A stretch of 64,000 nt of DNA. Origin: Hetaerina americana. Its lineage: Eukaryota; Arthropoda; Insecta; Odonata; Calopterygidae. How positions within the stretch are numbered: the stretch's first letter is position 1; each line of letters starts with the position of its first letter. Below the pieces are notes generated by a model that was not told the origin of the DNA, made no database searches, and saw only the letters and a program-made list of their open reading frames with translations. The DNA is taken from positions 495,001-559,000 of the forward strand of contig JAKTNV010000041.1 of the NCBI GenBank assembly GCA_022747635.1. The letters are read 5' to 3'. The position numbers and the translations under genes are program-made. Positions 1 through 12,100 of this stretch are shown here, in pieces.

Positions 1-120
1 TTTTCTTCATTCACTTGGTCGTAGGCCATGTGAGCACTTTGGAGGATGTTCAACACCTTCCTCATGTCACCCTTGGCCAGGGTCAGGAGAGCCTGCTTGC
101 CGTCTTCTGTGGCGTTGACA
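1..120 (-). CDS. RFC5: RFC5 exon 6, cut by window edge
   Basis: The acceptor TTTCAG precedes position 120. The exon reads [20 protein letters not shown] and then [20 protein letters not shown], the end of the AAA+ lid region of RFC5. The first base completes a Gly codon begun in exon 5. It runs off the left edge. Confidence 0.93.
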
Positions 121-3100
121 CTGAAACAAACAAATCAAATCACATATTCCACTGCAACTTATGACATGGATACTGGAAATTTGAAGTTTGGCAAAAACAA
201 GCAAAACATCACCACCTACCCTTCTTGCTCAACCACGTAATTGAGCCGAGGCATGATCAGCTCATCAACTAAAGGAGCAAATCGAAATCTTGTACACCTG
301 GACTGCAAGGCAGGGATTATCTTGCTCAAGTAGTTGCATATGATACAGAATCTCACATTGTCCGTGTACTTCTCAATAACTGAAATTAAATCATAATTTC
401 ATTCACTTATATGCAACAGCATTAATCCACTTAGAAATATCACACAGAGCAAGAGTTATTGTGGAAAGTTAGCGGATGTGAACTCACTGTGTACTATTCA
501 AAATACATGAGCCGGATATTACAGGCGGACTAATGGAAACCCAAGAACACAGCTTTATGTAAAATTTAAAATCATTCTTCAGGATTCCCTGCTATTGAAG
601 AGTGTTCTTATTCATGACAGAAGTCATACAAGAAGATGAAGAACTGGAGGGGCTCAAATTCAAATGTGAGCACTGTCTTTGGGTCTCACCCTGACCAGCC
701 TCTCCCAAAGATGTCATCGGGCCATGAGTGTTCACATCTCATGGGAATGGTGGAACCCAGTTGAACTCGCCCTTCTTGTCAATGGCCCTGCTATGATGTG
801 AGGATCCTATACACTCTACTTGAACTACACAAGCTCAAGACCACATTGAACTAAGCCAGGCAACGGCTATAGATTGCTATGGTGAGCATTTCTAAAGAGT
901 TTGCAGGGGGCAATTTTTTAAAGCAAGGTATTTAAATTATACAGGTTTCCTATACCTTGGCATCCTGTAGATGGCAAAGTTTCGCCTGTTTCGCTGCAGA
1001 CACCCCCAAAGCCAGGCTGAATTGGAGAATGATTAAAAATTGCTGCTATTTATACACTGCTGCGGTGATGTCAGCACCGATTGGCTGACGTCATTTAGGA
1101 GAGGAGTATTGAAATACCAGGGCTTGTAGGCGATCGGGATGGTGCACTGGCTAATGTACAGGCTTCCCACAGAGAGGGCCCTGGTTCAAATCATGGAGAC
1201 AACTAATGTTTTTCAATGGTATCCAGATCACTACGATGAAGGTGCTTTGTGGAGAGCACTTTGGGTGAATACAACGCCCGTCAGATGGGACGTTAAACCG
1301 CGGACCCCTTGGTGCCTTTTGACTAGAGTAAGCAAATGCCGACGCTGGGTTTCTCTCCACCCTTCATCCTTTCCTGTCCAGCCCCAATGGTGCAAATGAC
1401 CGTAACTGTCAGTCGCCTCCCCTAAATACTACTACTAACTCACCAAGGCCTGTAACACACATTTCCAAGTATTTGGAAAGGTGTAGCCATCTTCCTGTTC
1501 CTGGGTCTTATTGTTTCCATGGCTTGATGGAAAATTTTTCGGAAACATTGCTATTCTTCAACCATGATTTTGGGCTGAATTAAGTTAACCAGGCTCTGCC
1601 AAGACATTCCACAACAGCCAATTTCTCTTCTTGGCCATTCTTAAGTGCCTGGATGCGTTCCTCCATCCTGCAATGTGCAGCTCCTACGGTTTGTCCTACA
1701 AAGTCCTATAACTAGCTTTGCACTCGACCTCACTCATGCCCCCATCAATCGAAGATCCTTAATTTTAATGAGAAGGCCACATAATTTGTTTTCATGCCCA
1801 AACCTACGTTGGATGTGATGTTTGGCAAGGACACATGATTCTCCATATAGAATACCCACCCTTGGCCAAAGACTTGAATATTTAAACAGTCATCTTTCCT
1901 TCAGAAATTATGTGCATATTCACAAAGAATTTTTCAGTATTTTTCTAATGCACCCAACAATAAAATGGCACATTCTGAATATATTTTATTTTTCACACTT
2001 TCATGTTTATACGAAATCCTTTTATGACTTCAAAAGACTTTGAAAGTTGCACAGAATTCTTTGATCGCGCTGATCACCAGAGTAGAGGTCATGGCAGATT
2101 GTCAAGACTTTGATCCAAGAAATGGCACCAGCTCTAACTCAGCAGTGAGTTGGTGCAGGTCCATTCCAAGGAAATTCCTCAGCCGTCAGTGACTACACCC
2201 CACTCATCTGACACTCTTCCAAAAGTGAACTAATATTTGTGAAACAATGCATTTCGAAAGCAAATTTTTCATGATTTTACCAACATTGTGTCCTTGGGCT
2301 CTATTGCCATATGCCTGTTGCCAACACACTATTTTACTGTAGCAACAGTAAACATGGACTTAAAAATGGCATCAAATGAATATAATGCATTATTGTGTTT
2401 TTTTCAATCCATACCAGGAGTTTTAAAATAAATTTGAATAACATTAAAATAAAGCATTTTCTATTCTACCTCAGATGTTTTCAGGGTATGCCGGGATCTT
2501 ATTGCCTCTCAAGACACACACACACACGTCACACTAATCTCCCTCAGTCAATCTCACCCTCTGTTGCATTGTAAAAAGTTAGGCTAGCTAGGGTTTCTTT
2601 ATGTTATCTTTGGAGTCATGTGCTCATGTCATACCATGCATCATCAACTACAAAATATTTCATGCCATTTTCATTTAACTCTTCCATTGAGGGTTTATTT
2701 ATAATTTATTCACAGTATTTATTACCTCTCGTTCCCCCAATTATCTGACATCTATTCATAATTATGATCTAATTTCCTTTTCATATTTAATATTTCTGGG
2801 AAATGAATTCGTATAATTACACAAAAGTGAAATTATTTAACTTGAAATCCATGGATCAATGTTAACAATAATTAAACATGATGAAACTGAATGCTCAAAT
2901 GTAATGAAATGGCATTTGCAACAGTAAGAACAAGAAAATACTTTCATTTAATTTATATCAAATGTTTTCTTTGGTTATAAAAGTAACAGGAAAATAGCGC
3001 ATAATTTTCATTGAAGGACATGAATATATAATATTTATATAATATTATGGAAGAGACTGAGACGTGAAAAGTGACCCAGCAGTGCCACAAAAATGTAATC

Positions 3101-6100
3101 CAACACAAGCAGGAAAAGCAGCAAACAGAAAATGTATGCAGTGAATGGATGAGTAGATTTCCATTTGAGCAATAGTTAGAAGGTGGAATATGATGCATCC
3201 AAAGTAGCATTATGGCAGAGTCCGCATTCCCTTGGGAACCCACGACACACATGCCAGAGTATAACAGAAACTTCACTCTGTCACGCAATGCATACATAGT
3301 CCACTTCTCTTAAGCAAGGATACAGCAGTCTAATCGAGTCATGCCCTTGGGTATAAATAGGTGAAAAATGAGTGGTTATGCTATAAAATAGGATCACAGT
3401 TATAAAGCTTGCACAAAACATGAATGAGGGTGAGGACAAAGTTTTTTCATAGCGTGAGAAACGTTAATGGATTGTAATGCTGCCTAATCTTTTTGCCCTC
3501 TGAGAAGTAAAATATAATTACATAAAACTTATATCGTTTTGTGGCTACTTGCCCTCAAATTTGAATGGAGATAATTTAGGTACAAAAAAATATTGATTTT
3601 TCAAATGCGTCACACCTTCAGTAGGAGTGCAACACTGTCACTTTGAAAGGGTTGGGGGAGCAAGCAGTTTGTTTAATGTAACCCAGGAAAGGCAAATCCT
3701 TTCAGGCACACAATGGTGAAACGGCACTATTTTAAAATTTCCTCAGACCTAAGATTATTTGTCAAGCTAATGGCATCATTAATAAAGAGATATAGAACGT
3801 ACTACGGCCGAATGAATGGAATGAATATAAAAACCCAAAGCTGTACTCTTATGAGAGTACTCCTATAAGACTACGGCTTTGGGTTTTTATATTCATTCTA
3901 ATGGCATCATTTTAAGGATTGGCTCCATCAAATTCAAATAGCTTAAGGATTGGAAAAGCAATAAAAGACATTCCTAAAATAACAGACATTCCTGCCTTTT
4001 TCACCAGCCAAGCATCGCCCATCCCAACTATCCATTTGCTACCTCTACCCGAGCAGTTTGACCAGGGGAGGACCAGATCCATGAACAACAGATTTTCTTG
4101 AGACTTGGTAATTATGTCGCCTCAACTCCCTGACACAAAATTGCCCTTTATGGGCATAAAAATCTAATAGTTGACGATAACAGCATTTCAATAGGGCAAG
4201 GAAATGTGACTGATCTGTTAACCCGACAAAGATAGGTAAGCTAGTAACATTCTTATCATGAAGGGTGCAGGTTCAATGCTGCTTGGGTAAAATTTCCTCA
4301 ACTTAAAGTGTCTTTTAACTTTGTTGCAAAGCCTTATTGGTAGCAGTTTTATACACATGGTTTGTATAATACGTATCGGAAACAGTTTCTGAACAATAGA
4401 CTTATTCCAGATATTGCTACATTGACTCAAAATCCTTCAAAGTACATCCCTTGAGTATCAAGCCACTCGTGTCTGTGGCTTTTCCACGGCTCGAAGGCTC
4501 CCTGGTAGGTGCATTCCAGGAAGAGGCCCTTCAGGTTATGCATGCAAGCTTCATTGATGACGGCACTTAGGGTCCCATGTCGGCGGTATCATTTATGGGA
4601 GGATTTCACTTTTGGGAATGGGAACTAGTTTGCTGGTGCCAAGTCAGGACTGTAAGGGGGTTGGGGAATTGTCGCGATACCGTTGCAGAAGGTCTTTGCA
4701 ATAAGACACTTGACCCGGCTCTTGTTCGTCCATCCAAATAACTTCGTGACAAGTTTAGCACATACCTTCAGCAATGTTGAATTTTCTGTGATAATGATGT
4801 GCACTGTCATCTTATAAATGCAAATACCAGATGTTATCATGTACACACTTGTTAATCGATGGCCTGAATTCAGCACTTCACAAACATATCAGGAAAAAAT
4901 TGTTACCAATACTTTTTATACAAACGTTATATATAATTTTCCACCCGGCACATGGTAAATTTGAGTTTAAAAACTAGCTTATATGAAACATGATGGTTCC
5001 ACTTTGTAAATCTATATTCAGTGAAGTCTTGCTTAACAAGCACCTCTGACAGTAATTTGCAAGACAAGCAAAAAATTGTGCTCAAGAATAACGCTTGGTT
5101 GGTGAGTGGCGGGGATAGGCGGACTTGTGGGGCGATTGAGACGGCTGTTGATGCTTCTTGTTTCAGCACAAGTTCCACCAGCATCAAATAGTTCCTAGTG
5201 ATCACACATTTGTCCCAATTTGAGTTCAGATGTGTTATCTACAATTTTATGAGCACAGTTTAATAATATTCTATGAATAGCTTTAAAAATGTCCCCAAAG
5301 AAAAAGTTGCAAGAAGACAGGCAAAAAAGGAACAAAAATAATCGTAGAGAAGTGAAATCATTCAAAAGGCGAGAACAAGGTGTCAGCATCACCAATCTAT
5401 CATGCACACCGGATACAATTGGTGGACAACACCTACTTGTACTTCCCTTATGAAGTAAGGAAAACATTAAGGGAATGGATGCTTCAAAGGGAGTGACAAG
5501 AATATCTAAGGAATGGTTACATATTCTGAATGATGTTTAAAGGTTGCTTCTCATATGCTAAAAGGAAAAGCAATTGCAATGTGATGCCAGTAACGTGAAA
5601 TCGTGAGGAAGTGAGAGATTTTTGCTGCCCTCATCAAGAGAATGTCAGGATCATCAGGGGATGAAAATGAAGTATTTAAGGCAAGCCATGGTTCAAGGTG
5701 GTTCAAGGTGGTTCTAGAAGTTTAAGAGAAGAACCAACATTTACAGCACTGTGAGTCATGGTAAAGCATGTTGCTTTTGTTGACATCGAATCCTAACGCA
5801 AGAGCAGCGGTACGTGTCTTAACCTGTTCGTCGCTGCGTGCGACGGCAGCAATGAAGGAGCTGGAGGAACAGCGTGTGAGCGTGAAATTTTGTTTCAAAC
5901 TTGACATTTGTTCTACGGAGACGTTTGGAGTGATTCAGCAAGCCTTTGTTCAATGAGCTACGAGTCAAAACCAGTGTTTTGAGTGGCACAGTCGTCTTAA
6001 ATCGGGCAGAACCTCGACAGATGATGGTTCGCAAATGCCGGCGGCCTTCCACTTTGACTGACCCCAACCATGTCAAATTGGTGAACGATTAAGAGCAGGA

Positions 6101-9100
6101 AAATCGCCGTTTTAACTGTTAGGGAGATAGCCGAGGAAGTGAACATTAGTTTTGGATCCTGTCAGACAATTTTGACAGGGCATGACGCACATCGCATTAA
6201 CCCTTTGCACTCGGGTGCTTTTTCCTCGATTGCCTTAGTCTACTCGGGATCCAATTTTTTAAATACCCCAAATTAGCTAAGCATGGCACTAGAATGAAAA
6301 ACTGGAGTTTCTTTTCATATAAACTTATTTTTTTGGATTTTTTGACATAATTATTGATAACTTGATTGATAAACCATAATTTAAACTCTATAAATTTTCA
6401 TGGTATGATATTTTTGGAAGCATTCACCAACATGAAGACCTGGTTTACATTCACACGTCTCACAGATATATATCATCTCTCTTCTTCCTCCTTAGATTTT
6501 TCGGTCAGAGCAAACCGCACAATCTTTATGTTTTTTGTTAGGTGAAGGTGTGATTATATGGAGTTTTCCATCTAAACGTTGCTCTATGTTTGTGGATGGT
6601 AATCTAACCCTGGACGTTTGTGCACCATCTCGGAATTCTCCAAAGAGATTGTGTACTAGTTTCCTAACAAATTTCACATGCGAGATCGGTTTTTCATTTT
6701 CTCTTTGCTGGCATTCTTTATACAATATAAATGAATTTACAACACTGACCTGAAGCCCCCAGAAAAACAATTTACGCCGCCATTTTAGAGTTTTCCTCAT
6801 GAAACAGCTGCTTTCTAATTCTTTGGAATACTTATCCATCGTGAGGAGGGGAAAATCGTTCAGAATGAGCAACTACTAGCTGGTAAAGCATTCGTCCAAA
6901 GGGAAGGCATCTGTTGTAAGAGAACCCTCTGCCATTATGGAAAACACCTGCGTTATGCTTCTAGAAACTTAAGTAAACCTCGGAGACTAAGATAAGGAAG
7001 GTGTTTTTACCACAGGAGGATGATGCAACCTCAAAAAAGCACGACTCCAGGAAAAGGCCTAAGGTTCGTGTTTTACTATGAATATAATAGATCATACCTT
7101 GGACCCTCCTACTCAAGATTCCTGACTATGCAATAGATAGGAAAAGAGCAGGCAGAATGTTTGATGAGACAGCGGACACTAGGAAGAAAGGAAAACGAAA
7201 GAGTCCAAACTAGAAAGCAATGAACAAGCAATTCTGGCGATCTTTTTCCAGGCACCGATAAACTCTAAAGACATTGCTTTACATTTAGCTGACTTCCAAG
7301 TAATGAAGAGCAAACAATGCAAATGAAAAAGAACTTACAACACAGTAAATAGATAACAAAAAACATCTGCGTAGGTGGTGGCATCCTTTGGGAGACGGCA
7401 TTTATGTCAACGATGACATAATGAGTCGATACTATTCATTTATAAAACAAGCCATGCTTTTAATTAAGCTCCAACTTTCCTTTTCCTTTCATGCAGGTGA
7501 TTACAAGAAAAGTTATTGGAAAAATAGACAAAAAACCCAATTCCCCTCGTGGTGAAACTCCATGTCGAGTGTGGCTCGACATACGAGCTGCTGCCGTTGC
7601 TCACCGTGTCGAGTCACACTCGACATCCGAGTGCAAAAGGTTAAACGTTGTCCCGCAGGTGCTGACAGATGAACAAAGACAAAAACGTGTGGACATTTGT
7701 CAGGAACTCCTGGATCAGAGCCAATGCCGACCCAGAGTTTCTTAAAATCATCGTAACCGGCAAAGAAACCTGGGTTTACGGTTATGATGTTGAGACAAAG
7801 GCCCAGTCTTCTCAGTGGAAAGGTCCTCATTCTCCGCGACCAAAGAAAGCTCACATGTCCCGGTCCAACGTGAAGGTCATGCTGGTGTGTTTCTTCGATT
7901 GGCAAGGGCCGATTCATTACGAATATGTTTCTCAAGGTCAAACCGTCAACAAATATTTCTACTCAGAGGTTATGAAGAGGTTGAGGGTCGCAGTGAGCTA
8001 AAAGAGGCCGAACATGTGGAGAAACAATGCGTTTCCACCACGATAACGTGCCGGCACTGGTCGTGACAGAGTTTTTCGCCAGAAACAGAACTTCTGTGAT
8101 CCTGCAACCACCCTACTCTCCAGACATGCCTCAATCAGACTTTTGTTTGCATCCAAAGTTAAAATCAACCTTGAAAGGGCACTGATTCGACTCTATTGCG
8201 GGCATTAAACTAATTGCATGGCAGAACTGAAGAGGACGCCTAAGATGGCTTACCAGGCAGGGTTCAAGAGCGAGACGTTGGCAAAGGTGTGTCGTCAGCC
8301 AAGACATGTAGTATGAGGGCGACAAGTTCAATTGAGTTGTATCCATTGAAATAAAGTTATACAATCAGTCCCATCTTTTATGGATCACACCTTGTACAAA
8401 GAGGGCTCCGTCACAATAAGGCAGTGGGGATGCACGTCATAAATTTTTTTAATTATAACTCTCTTGCCTTTTTACAAAACTTTGAAGCGTCAGCAATAAA
8501 ATAGCCTCTTGAGAGCTTTCCAGTACAAAGGGAAGAGGCATATTGCTAAATATACATGTAACGGTTTATGCGTATATGTATAAACCAGTCGAACTCCAAT
8601 TAGAATTTCCCGCCATATCATAGTTCCCCTGGAGGTTGCAATTGGTCTTCTTGATAGCTATAGACATCTAGTAAACAGTCATAACCTCAAAATGGCCAAG
8701 ATGCTATGCATTAATGAGGAGAACAATCAAAGAGCCGCTATTATCATGTATTCACACTGGACGTTTGCCCACTGAAATAGTTTTTCAATGATTAAATTGT
8801 TCTCTCTCAATCGCTTCTGAATAGAACTAATAACTTTGCGCTCCCCCGAGTTCTATTCAGAAGCGATTGAGAGAGAACAATTTAATCATTGAAAAGGCGG
8901 ACAAGGGGAACGCAATGGCAGTGATGAAGAGAGAGGACTACACGGATAAATGTTACGACTTCATTAAGAATAACAAGATAGTAAAGCTTTCATCGGACCC
9001 CACTAAAAAATTCCAAGAAATTGTGAAAAAAATCGCTTTCCTCCACTCCAACTTTTCTGAAGTCCAGCGAAATTTACAAAGCAACTACTATGAATCCAAG

Positions 9101-12100
9101 AGCTCCCAACTTTTTCGGCTCCCAAAATTGCATAAAGTAAACATTCCTATCCGACCAGTCTTCTCCAGTGTGAATTCCCCTTCCAGAAAACTCGCGGCGG
9201 TGCTGAATTCTAGATTTAGAGAGTTGACTAATTTCCAGCCAAGATATGGAGTGAAGAATACTGTGGCTTTTTGTGAGCAACTTTCCAAAATAAAACCCCC
9301 CACCACCAAATATTTTTTAGTGTCTTTTGATGTGGTGAACCTCTTTACCAACATCCCGGCGATGGAAGCAGTCAATGTGGCAAAGAAAGTTTTATCAAAT
9401 ACAGTGACGGACACAAACGTCGTCAGTGACCTAGTGACCCTTGCCAAAGTGTGTGTGGAGCAAAACTATTTTAAATTTAATGGTGATTATTTTAGACAAA
9501 CAGAAGGTTTAGCCATGGGGTCACCTTTGTCACCGCTCCTAGCCGACCTTTTCATGGACGAGTTCGAACAAAAATTGTTTATGAATAGTTCAGTTAACAC
9601 AAAAAACATTTACTTCTGGGTCCGCTATGTGGATGACATCTTTGCAAAATGGACTGGCACTGAAAGACAACTGCACAGTTTATTGTCGGTTTTAAATTCT
9701 CAGTGTAATAATATGAAGTTTACGTGTGAAAAAGAAAATGAAGGAAAACTAAGTTTTCTGGACGTTACAGTGACTAAAAGGGAAAAAGGATTCGAGTTTC
9801 AATTATATTGCAAAACCACCACTGCAGACCATGTAATTCCTGCTGACTCCCACCATCATATATCCCAAAAGTTATCCACATTCCACTTCCTACTGAATAG
9901 ACTACTTAATATTCCCCTCTCGATAGGAAAATTTAACGAGGTATTGGTGACAATCAAATCTATAGCAACTACAAATGGCTACAGTGAAAAAATGGTGGAC
10001 AAAGTGCTCGGCAAGAAACGCTCCATAAGAGCCCAACGGCTACTTTACAATTCAGGGAAAACTATTAAGGAAAAACTTAAGTGGGTAAAATTGCCCTATT
10101 ATGGTGTCCCGTCCGAAAAAATTAGCAAATTGTTCCCGAAAGACAAATTCAGAATTGCTTTCTACAACAAACAAAATTTAAAAATGTTCATAAATAAAAC
10201 TAAAGATAAAGTTGAGCCACTGGAAAATAGTGGGATATATGAAATGGTTTGCGGGGATTGCAGTGCGAGGTACATCGGGCAGAGTGGTCGAGCGGTGCGG
10301 ACAAGAATGGAGGAACACAAGAGGTGCTACAAGAAGTGTAACCTAGCCCAATCCCACTTTGCCAAACACCTGTGGGAGGAAAATCACACCAGTGATTTCA
10401 TCCCCAAAATTCTACATCGTGAAGAAAAAGGGAGGAGGATGGACAAGAAGGAAGAGTTGGAGATCCGGAGAACAATGAAGAAACATCCTTTACTCAATGA
10501 CATTCTGTTTGAAAACGCATCACCTCTCCTGGAAGCCTCCCTAGCAATAACAGAAAAACAGAACCTCTAACCCATTCCCCCTAACTCCCATTGACTCCTA
10601 ACCCGTACCTTTATCCCCATTAGCCATTGACTCAAATTATACCGACCAACGAAATTTTCCCCTTTCTTAACCCACCTTCCAATCCCCCCCCCCCCGCTCA
10701 CTAACGCTTTTCCTGGTGTTTCCTACCCTCTCCCACATTCCTTCGTGCCTACCCCCGTACTCCCCTCCCCGCCCCCTCTTCCCACAACTCCCCCACCCTT
10801 TCCTGAAGAGGGTATATATACAATGATTGTGACTTTAAACTTTGTACCTGAGGATGACGCCGTAGCGTCGAAACTAGTCGTACCTGAAATAAAGTGGTGG
10901 ATTGGAACAAAGTTTTTCTTTTTCATTTATTAAAATGAACTTCCACAAAGTTGAGGCTGAAACTATTGAGAAAAATAACGCTACGTGGTTTTCCAGACAC
11001 ACAAACGCTTAGCTAAACATTAAAATAGGAGGGCAAAAAATTGAGTAGGTGGTACCATTTACGAGTCTTGTGAATGTTTTGAACCAAAATGTTCAAAAGA
11101 GTAGGGACCTAAGGAGAAGAAATGCGCTAGGGAAAGAGGCTTTCATGAGGAGGAGGGAGTTGAAGACAAGGACGTCGGGTAAGGCTATCAAGAAAAGGCT
11201 CGTGAAAAGTTTGATATGGAGCATAGTGATGTACGACATGGAAACATGGTCACTGAAGCAGGAGGATAGGTGTGGATTGGAGGCTATTGAATTATGGGTG
11301 TAGACAAGGATAGAGAAGGTAAAATGGACACAAAGCAAAATTAAGTAAGAATTGCTAGGTGTAGGGGCAAAGAGAGGGGTTTGTTTGGAGTAGTCCTAAG
11401 GCGGCAGGAAATATGGATGAAGGGCGTATTGGCTGACAGTGGGATGTTGAAGAAAGTAATAGAAGGGAGAATGTTAGGCAAACAAGGATAGGGCACGAAC
11501 AGGATACGGATGCTGGATGGGATGAAGGGAGGCATGAAGTACTCAGAGATGAAGAGGGACTGTAGAGTAGAATGTTGGGTTGTGTTTTGTTAGGTGTCAC
11601 AAAATATTTATTTGGTAGTTGCGTTCATCCAAAAACCTACCTTAACCGGTAGATTGCCTAATGATGATATACATACCAAAAACACAGTAATCGACCCGGA
11701 GGTCGGTTTGGTAGGTGATGGTAGAGTTCACCCAGGACTAAGCCCGACAGTGTATGAAATTCACATATCAGGGCAGGGGGGCCAGTTCCTTTTCCTGTGC
11801 CGGTTATGGTTTCCCAGGTAGATCTGGTACCCGAAAAATCACATAGCTTGGGTGGAGCTGCAGGTGCCCAGAGTGCCTTGTCCGGGAATAAAACCCGGGA
11901 CCCTTCGGTCAGTAGACCAATGCTCTACCCACTGGACTACCGCGACCCACGATATACATACACATATCCATATATTTATTACTTACTCCGTCTGAGAGCA
12001 TTCTGAGCATCACTGGTCATAGCATCTGCTTCATCCAGAATAATCAGTTTAAAGCCTCCTTTAAATATTGTCCGAGTGCTGGCATAGTTCATTATGACCC

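Larger units (their letters stand above)
5852..8386 (+). mobile_element. Mariner transposon relic split by a piggyBac-like insertion
   Basis: A mariner transposase begins at ATG 5852 with [17 protein letters not shown], breaks at 6200 and resumes at 7645 with [19 protein letters not shown]. It continues in another frame as [18 protein letters not shown] and [18 protein letters not shown], then [20 protein letters not shown] and [13 protein letters not shown], ending at a stop near 8184. The order is that of a mariner D34D transposase. The first catalytic Asp, normally in GDETW, is Lys here (GKETW), and several frameshifts and stops are present, so it cannot be active. The left end is not well defined; the right end lies near the TGGATCACACC sequence at about 8381. 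Confidence 0.88.
380..11986 (-). other. RFC5 intron 4 (11.6 kb, transposon-rich)
   Basis: This intron separates the Walker B exon from the SRC exon. It holds a SINE, a foldback insert, two mariner relics, a piggyBac-like element, a Penelope-like element, an RTE 3' end and a second SINE, each listed separately. I see nothing I can support in the remaining stretches 380-1116, 1455-3766, 3912-4358, 4927-5851 and 8400-8781. They are AT-rich with short chance reading frames only. Confidence 0.85.

Noticed and set aside
11900..11952. tRNA gene call on the minus strand (also near 35,000, 35,200 and 59,130)
   Set aside because: A and B box-like sequences are heads of SINE family A. They continue into a common body and do not form a clean cloverleaf.
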